Made by a program: the position numbers and the translations under genes. Below, one piece after another: positions 60,360 to 64,000 of a stretch of 64,000 bases of DNA. The DNA is taken from positions 124,001 through 188,000 of the forward strand of contig JASANG010003403.1 of the NCBI GenBank assembly GCA_030248215.1, in the 5' to 3' direction. Every line of letters begins with the position of its first letter. Positions within the stretch are counted from its first letter, which is position 1. The notes under the pieces were generated by a model. It made no database searches, had not been told where the DNA came from, and worked only from the letters and a program-made list of their open reading frames with translations. Source of the stretch: Enoplolaimus lenunculus (Eukaryota; Nematoda; Enoplea; Enoplida; Thoracostomopsidae).

Positions 60360-63300
60360 ATGAATAATCTTACTTTGAAGGCACTTAGTGCATTCGTCAT
60401 CCAACTATTCCTACTCATTTTACCTGCGACCGCGTCGATAGTATCAACAAATAAATCAACACAAGTGTTGGCAAAATCTCGCGTGACAGGGCAACAACAA
60501 CAACAACACGGCAGTGACGTTGATTACTATAACGCAGTTGATACGCAAAATGTCGCGCGGCATGGCGGTTCCGCTGATGAAGCGTTGGGCGGTGCCGAAA
60601 GCAACGCAGGCAAATGTGAACGAATCAGCGTTGAGATGTGTCGTAACGCGCCGTATAACTATACGAGGATGCCAAATGTTTTAGGGCATATCGATCAAAG
60701 GCATGCCGGCAGGGCCAGTACAGAATGGGCGGCCTTGGTGAATTCAAAGTGTTCACCGGATATTCGGTTTTTCTTATGTTCATTGTTTACGCCGATGTGT
60801 GATGAAGCAATTGATACACCCTTGGTTGCGTGCCGAAGGGTGTGCAACGAGGTATGTACGTGATTAGCTGGGCTTCAGTTATGGAGCGTGTCTTTTCACA
60901 CTTCCACCACTTTTAAGGTTAAGCTTTAGGCAAAGGCTTGGGTTTAGGCATAAGGAAGTCTTTTCCTAAATCCAAGCCTACGCCTAAGCTCGTGGGCATT
61001 TAGGTATAGGGAAGATTTTCCTATTAAGTGTAAGCCTAGGCGCCTAAGCATGTAGAGAAGATGCACAACAGCTAAGGTGGGGGGCGTCGATGGAGATGCT
61101 GGCTTATGGACATATTCACCCTCATTGCTGCACATTTTTTAATTATAAATGAATTTTTGTTAGCAAAATTTTCTATGCCCAACGCTACAAACATTACATC
61201 GTTTGTGGCAGGTGATTTGCTGTGACTTATTAATGTAGAATTAGTGTCAATTATCGCTAGTTGTTTTGCGAACGGATGCAAAATTATTTCCCCGGATATT
61301 TTGAAAATATACCAATTCGCCAACTTATTAATGTTGCATTGACAAATTTAAAGCACTTGGCTAATTTGTATTTTAGGAAGCAACAGTCGTTTAAACCTTT
61401 TCCTAAGCCTAACTATTAAAATTATGTGAAGTTTCATGCTAAGCCTAAGCTTAACGCCTAACATAAACAATATGCATTTATTGTTGTGTCACGTGAAAGC
61501 GGAACGCCTTTAAAAGTAACATTGAATCATTATTCGTTCAAGCGATTGATAAATATATTTAAGGTCAAGTCGAGATGTGAGCCTTTGCTTGCTGAATTTG
61601 GCTTCCCATGGCCTGATATGCTCAATTGTACAAAATTTCCATCCGCAGACGACGGCCTTTGTATGGACCCAAAGGCACGCCGGAGGCCCCAACCGGACAC
61701 CAAAATTGAAGACATTGGCCCCGAACGCCAGGGCACAACAAACAGGCACCATCCGCCTCATTTTGAGGTGTCACCAGTTTACCCACAGTCTTCGTTTGCT
61801 CCTGGCGAAGACAAACAACCCGCAGTATGCAGCTCTCATTTGGTCCCACTCCGTATGGATCGGTCACATCACGCCTCAGCTCGATGCACCCTACCGTGTA
61901 GTTTTAAGGCACCCTATCTGGGACGATACACCCCCAAGGATCAACAATTTGCATCAATTTGGATGGCAATATGGGCGACAACAACGTTCATAGCCACTAG
62001 TGTCGCCCTTCTACGCATATCACTGTGGAATCGATCATTTTGTTGCACAGCAACCGTGTGTTGTCATAGTAATAACACTCGTGGTTACCATGGTAACCTC
62101 GCGTCAGCGGTAGCTAGGCAACAAAATGATCAGCCTTGGTCACCATGGGTGTTTTCAACAAAATCCACGGTGGGAAGCGATGTTCACGGGACATTTCGAT
62201 ATCCTGAACGGCCGATTTTATGGATTACTGTTTGTTACTGGTTTTATGCTGCTGGTCACTTGCTAAGGCTTGGGTTAGGCCCTGCTCGGGTGGCGTGCGA
62301 TCGCAATTCTCTGGGCTGTTCGTTTTTGGTTTCTAATGAACCGACCGGTGAATGGTGTATTGTTGTATTTTTGGTGTTATATTATTTTGGATCAGCCGCG
62401 TCGCTTTGGTGGCTCATACTTACGGTGACCTGGGTCCTAGCAGCTGGTTAGTTTGGCGTTTGAAAGCGTGAAAGGACGTGGGGCAGGGCTTTCTGAAACT
62501 TTTGCCGTGACTGTAGCTATTCTTAATCACTCTAAATAGCACTTTTAAAAATTAAAATACTTTATTTAAATAAAAAAATTTCGGTGAATTTTTTGAAAAA
62601 TAACCGATCATCGTGGAAATTTTAACCGAAATATGTCCTTATGATGTTTTGTAAGCTGTAGACTTGTGCTTTATATTTTGGCTCAGATTTTCCCATTTGC
62701 TAAGCAGAAGTATTTTTTCAAAGCTGGCGATATATCTAAATTTTAGTATCACAACTATTCGTCGCTCGACAACTTGTAATCCGAAATTCCATAGACTCGA
62801 CAATTCGACACCCACCGTTATGCTTCGGTTTAGGTTTAGGATTACGCTTTGGTATATGCTTAGATTTATGTATGGTGTTTTGGACACTGTTGAGACACAG
62901 GTTGTCGGGCGACGGATTGTCGTAGGTTTTTAAATTTTAGGACTTAAATGGAGTACCGAAGGAATTGAATCACGTTCAAATTATTTCCACGTTGCCGCAT
63001 GGGCGTTGCCAGCAGTGCAAGCGATCTTGGTCCTGATTTTAAAACGAGTTGACGGCGACGAACTCACCGGCCTTTGTGGGCCTGGCTTCAGTGATCAGAC
63101 TGGGTCCTTGGTGTTTACAATAGTCCCTGCGGGTGTTAGCTTAGTTGCAGGAACCATTCTAATTTGTGCTGGATTTGTCGGAATTATTCATTTACGTCGC
63201 TATATCCGGTCGTCGTGGCAACAGCCAGGAGTCGCCGCTGATGGTAGCGGTTTCCAAGCAACGTCGATAAACACAACGACAACAGCAACAACAAGTTGCT

Positions 63301-64000
63301 TAGCAACCAATCGTAGCGCAACACCACCATCGTCGTCAAGCAACACGGTTACTATGGCAACAACCACGTCAACCCTGCTGCCTAGCAACGGATTGCATAC
63401 CAATCAGTTGCCTCGCAACCAATTGCTGAACAGCAACGGCCGCTTAGCAATAACACCAACACCGCAAGTTGCGATTGCAAGTGCAGTCAAAACTTCAGTT
63501 ACAGCAAATGGCCGAAATAATCCAGCGGCAACTCCTGCAAATATTTGCTTGCTGGAAGGTTTAATGTTGCGCATTGGACTATTTGCGTTGCTTTATATTA
63601 CATCTCAAGCTGTTGTACTGGGTTGTACTGCGTACGAACAGATAATTTCAAGTGAATTTCATCGCCGAGTTCGTGAATGCGATATGAGTTTGTTTGAAGC
63701 ACTGAAAGGACCGAATCATATTAAACAAAGTCCAGATCGCATGCCTAACTTGACGTCTCTAAGACCTCCTGTTGAACTAACCACCCTAAAATTGTTTATG
63801 TCGCTTATTGTTGGCGTTTGTAGTTCACTTTGGGTTTGGAGTAGTACAACTAATACTGCGGTAACGGCATTGTGCGAAAATTCGAACAACTGTCGAAAAA
63901 CGCAGAAAAATTGCCAAACATCAAACAACAACAGCTGTTGCTATGCGATTCTGAGGTGCTGCCCGCGACTGTTTTATGCTGGAGGGCTGAAACAGCCAGT
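60360..64000 (+). CDS. Frizzled Wnt receptor, divergent, 3' end beyond the window
   Basis: Seven-pass receptor that binds Wnt through an extracellular cysteine-rich domain. Exons: 60360-60851, 61564-62446 and 62941 to the window edge, with phases agreeing (0, then 1). Residues 1-26 form a signal peptide. All ten CRD cysteines are present from about residue 83 (CERISVEMC) through CSPDIRFFLC to NC and LC in exon 2, with an YNYT glycosylation site. The linker has C-x18-C-x3-C. TM1 is about residues 293-314. TM2 begins with the hallmark FRYPERP (375). TM3 has SLWWLILTVTWVLAAG. Intracellular loop 1 is about 60 residues and loop 3 about 120, each far longer than the short loops of ordinary Frizzleds. 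After TM7 (SLWVW at 754-758) the sequence is SSTTNTAV, where the Dishevelled-binding KTxxxW is expected. The tail is Asn/Cys/Lys-rich. The gene runs past 64000 with no stop. It is nearest to the Fz5/8 and Fz1/2/7 types in the CRD; subfamily uncertain. Confidence 0.95.
60910..61060. repeat. TTAGGC/GCCTAA-like degenerate motif cluster in Frizzled intron 1
   Basis: Words such as GGCTTGGGTTTAGGCATAAGG face CCAAGCCTACGCCTAAGC and TAAGCCTAGGCGCCTAAGC, so the cluster is an imperfect inverted repeat. A second smaller cluster is at 61385-61462. Both resemble cores of the hAT-5 elements but lack clear ends. Confidence 0.55.
62042..62122. promoter_or_regulatory. X-box-like palindromes inside Frizzled exon 2 (loop 1 insertion)
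   Basis: GTTGCACAGCAAC (62042-62054) is a perfect interrupted palindrome. GGTTACCATGGTAACC (62083-62098) is a perfect 16-bp palindrome whose inner 14 bp fits the RFX X-box consensus GTNRCC-N2-RGYAAC. Weaker relatives are GTTGTCATAGTAAT (about 62060) and GGTAGCTAGGCAAC (62109-62122). All lie in coding sequence of the inserted part of intracellular loop 1. Binding by RFX proteins is an inference. Confidence 0.5.
62747..62931. mobile_element. Mutator-like miniature element abutting the Frizzled exon 3 acceptor
   Basis: Ends TATCACAACTATTCGTCG and CGACGGATTGTCGTAGGTT are imperfect inverted repeats. The core has TTAGG-like words. AAATTTTAG flanks it on both sides (62738-62746 and 62932-62940), a perfect 9-bp duplication as expected of Mutator-type transposition. 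The right copy is the acceptor used by exon 3. Confidence 0.8.
63249..63437. promoter_or_regulatory. X-box-like palindrome cluster inside Frizzled exon 3 (loop 3 insertion)
   Basis: GTTTCCAAGCAAC (63250-63262), GTTGCTTAGCAAC (63295-63307, perfect), GTTACTATGGCAAC (63348-63361), CTGCCTAGCAAC (63378-63389), GTTGCCTCGCAAC (63407-63419) and TTGCTGAACAGCAA (63423-63436, perfect). The half-site occurs in all three codon phases, so the shared pattern is in the DNA and not the peptide. Function is unknown. Confidence 0.5.

Noticed and set aside
61577-61993. 138-codon frame overlapping Frizzled exon 2
   Set aside because: Shadow in a second phase of a strongly supported Frizzled exon. No independent similarity.
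60360-62451. Idea that Frizzled is a pseudogene because of odd loops and missing KTxxxW
   Set aside because: All ten CRD cysteines, the linker cysteines and the TM landmarks are intact. Three exons join in phase with proper splice sites, and there is no internal stop over at least 811 codons.

Overview
The window is animal (metazoan) nuclear DNA. It is AT-rich and gene-sparse, with GT-AG introns and many short transposon relics. Five multi-exon genes can be read directly from sequence: a CWC25-type splicing factor (+, 2832-7427, first exon not found), two tandem neuronal calcium sensor genes (-, 10767-15471 and 23839-26875), a STARD10-type START-domain gene (-, 40112-43215) and a Frizzled receptor (+, from 60360 and running off the right edge). 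Exon joins were accepted only where intron phase, splice consensus and protein alignment all agreed. Frizzled, neurocalcin/VILIP-like sensors and STARD10 together indicate an animal. I cannot name the phylum.

Layout. 1-2831: intergenic, with a very young 930-bp foldback transposon. 2832-7427: CWC25. 7428-10766: nested miniature transposons. 10767-26875: the sensor pair, with about 8 kb of repeats between the two genes and large repeat-filled introns. 26876-40111: about 13 kb with no recognised gene. 40112-43215: STARD10. 43216-60359: about 17 kb with no recognised gene, holding a 2-kb minisatellite region (TGTCCC units plus an ATATCATATGATAT palindrome), an (AT)n tract and a very regular 80-bp higher-order satellite. 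60360-64000: Frizzled.

The repeats fall into about ten terminal-inverted-repeat families. Several copies have intact target-site duplications: 8 bp (hAT type), TA (mariner type) or 9 bp (Mutator type). Insertions into other elements can be ordered in time. One family carries degenerate TTAGGC-like motifs in its core.

The genes do not form one pathway: RNA splicing, calcium signalling, lipid transfer and Wnt reception. The most unusual locus is Frizzled. It has long insertions in intracellular loops 1 and 3, no Lys-Thr-x-x-x-Trp Dishevelled-binding motif after TM7, a cluster of RFX X-box-like DNA palindromes inside the inserted coding segments, and a transposon whose target duplication includes the exon 3 splice acceptor.
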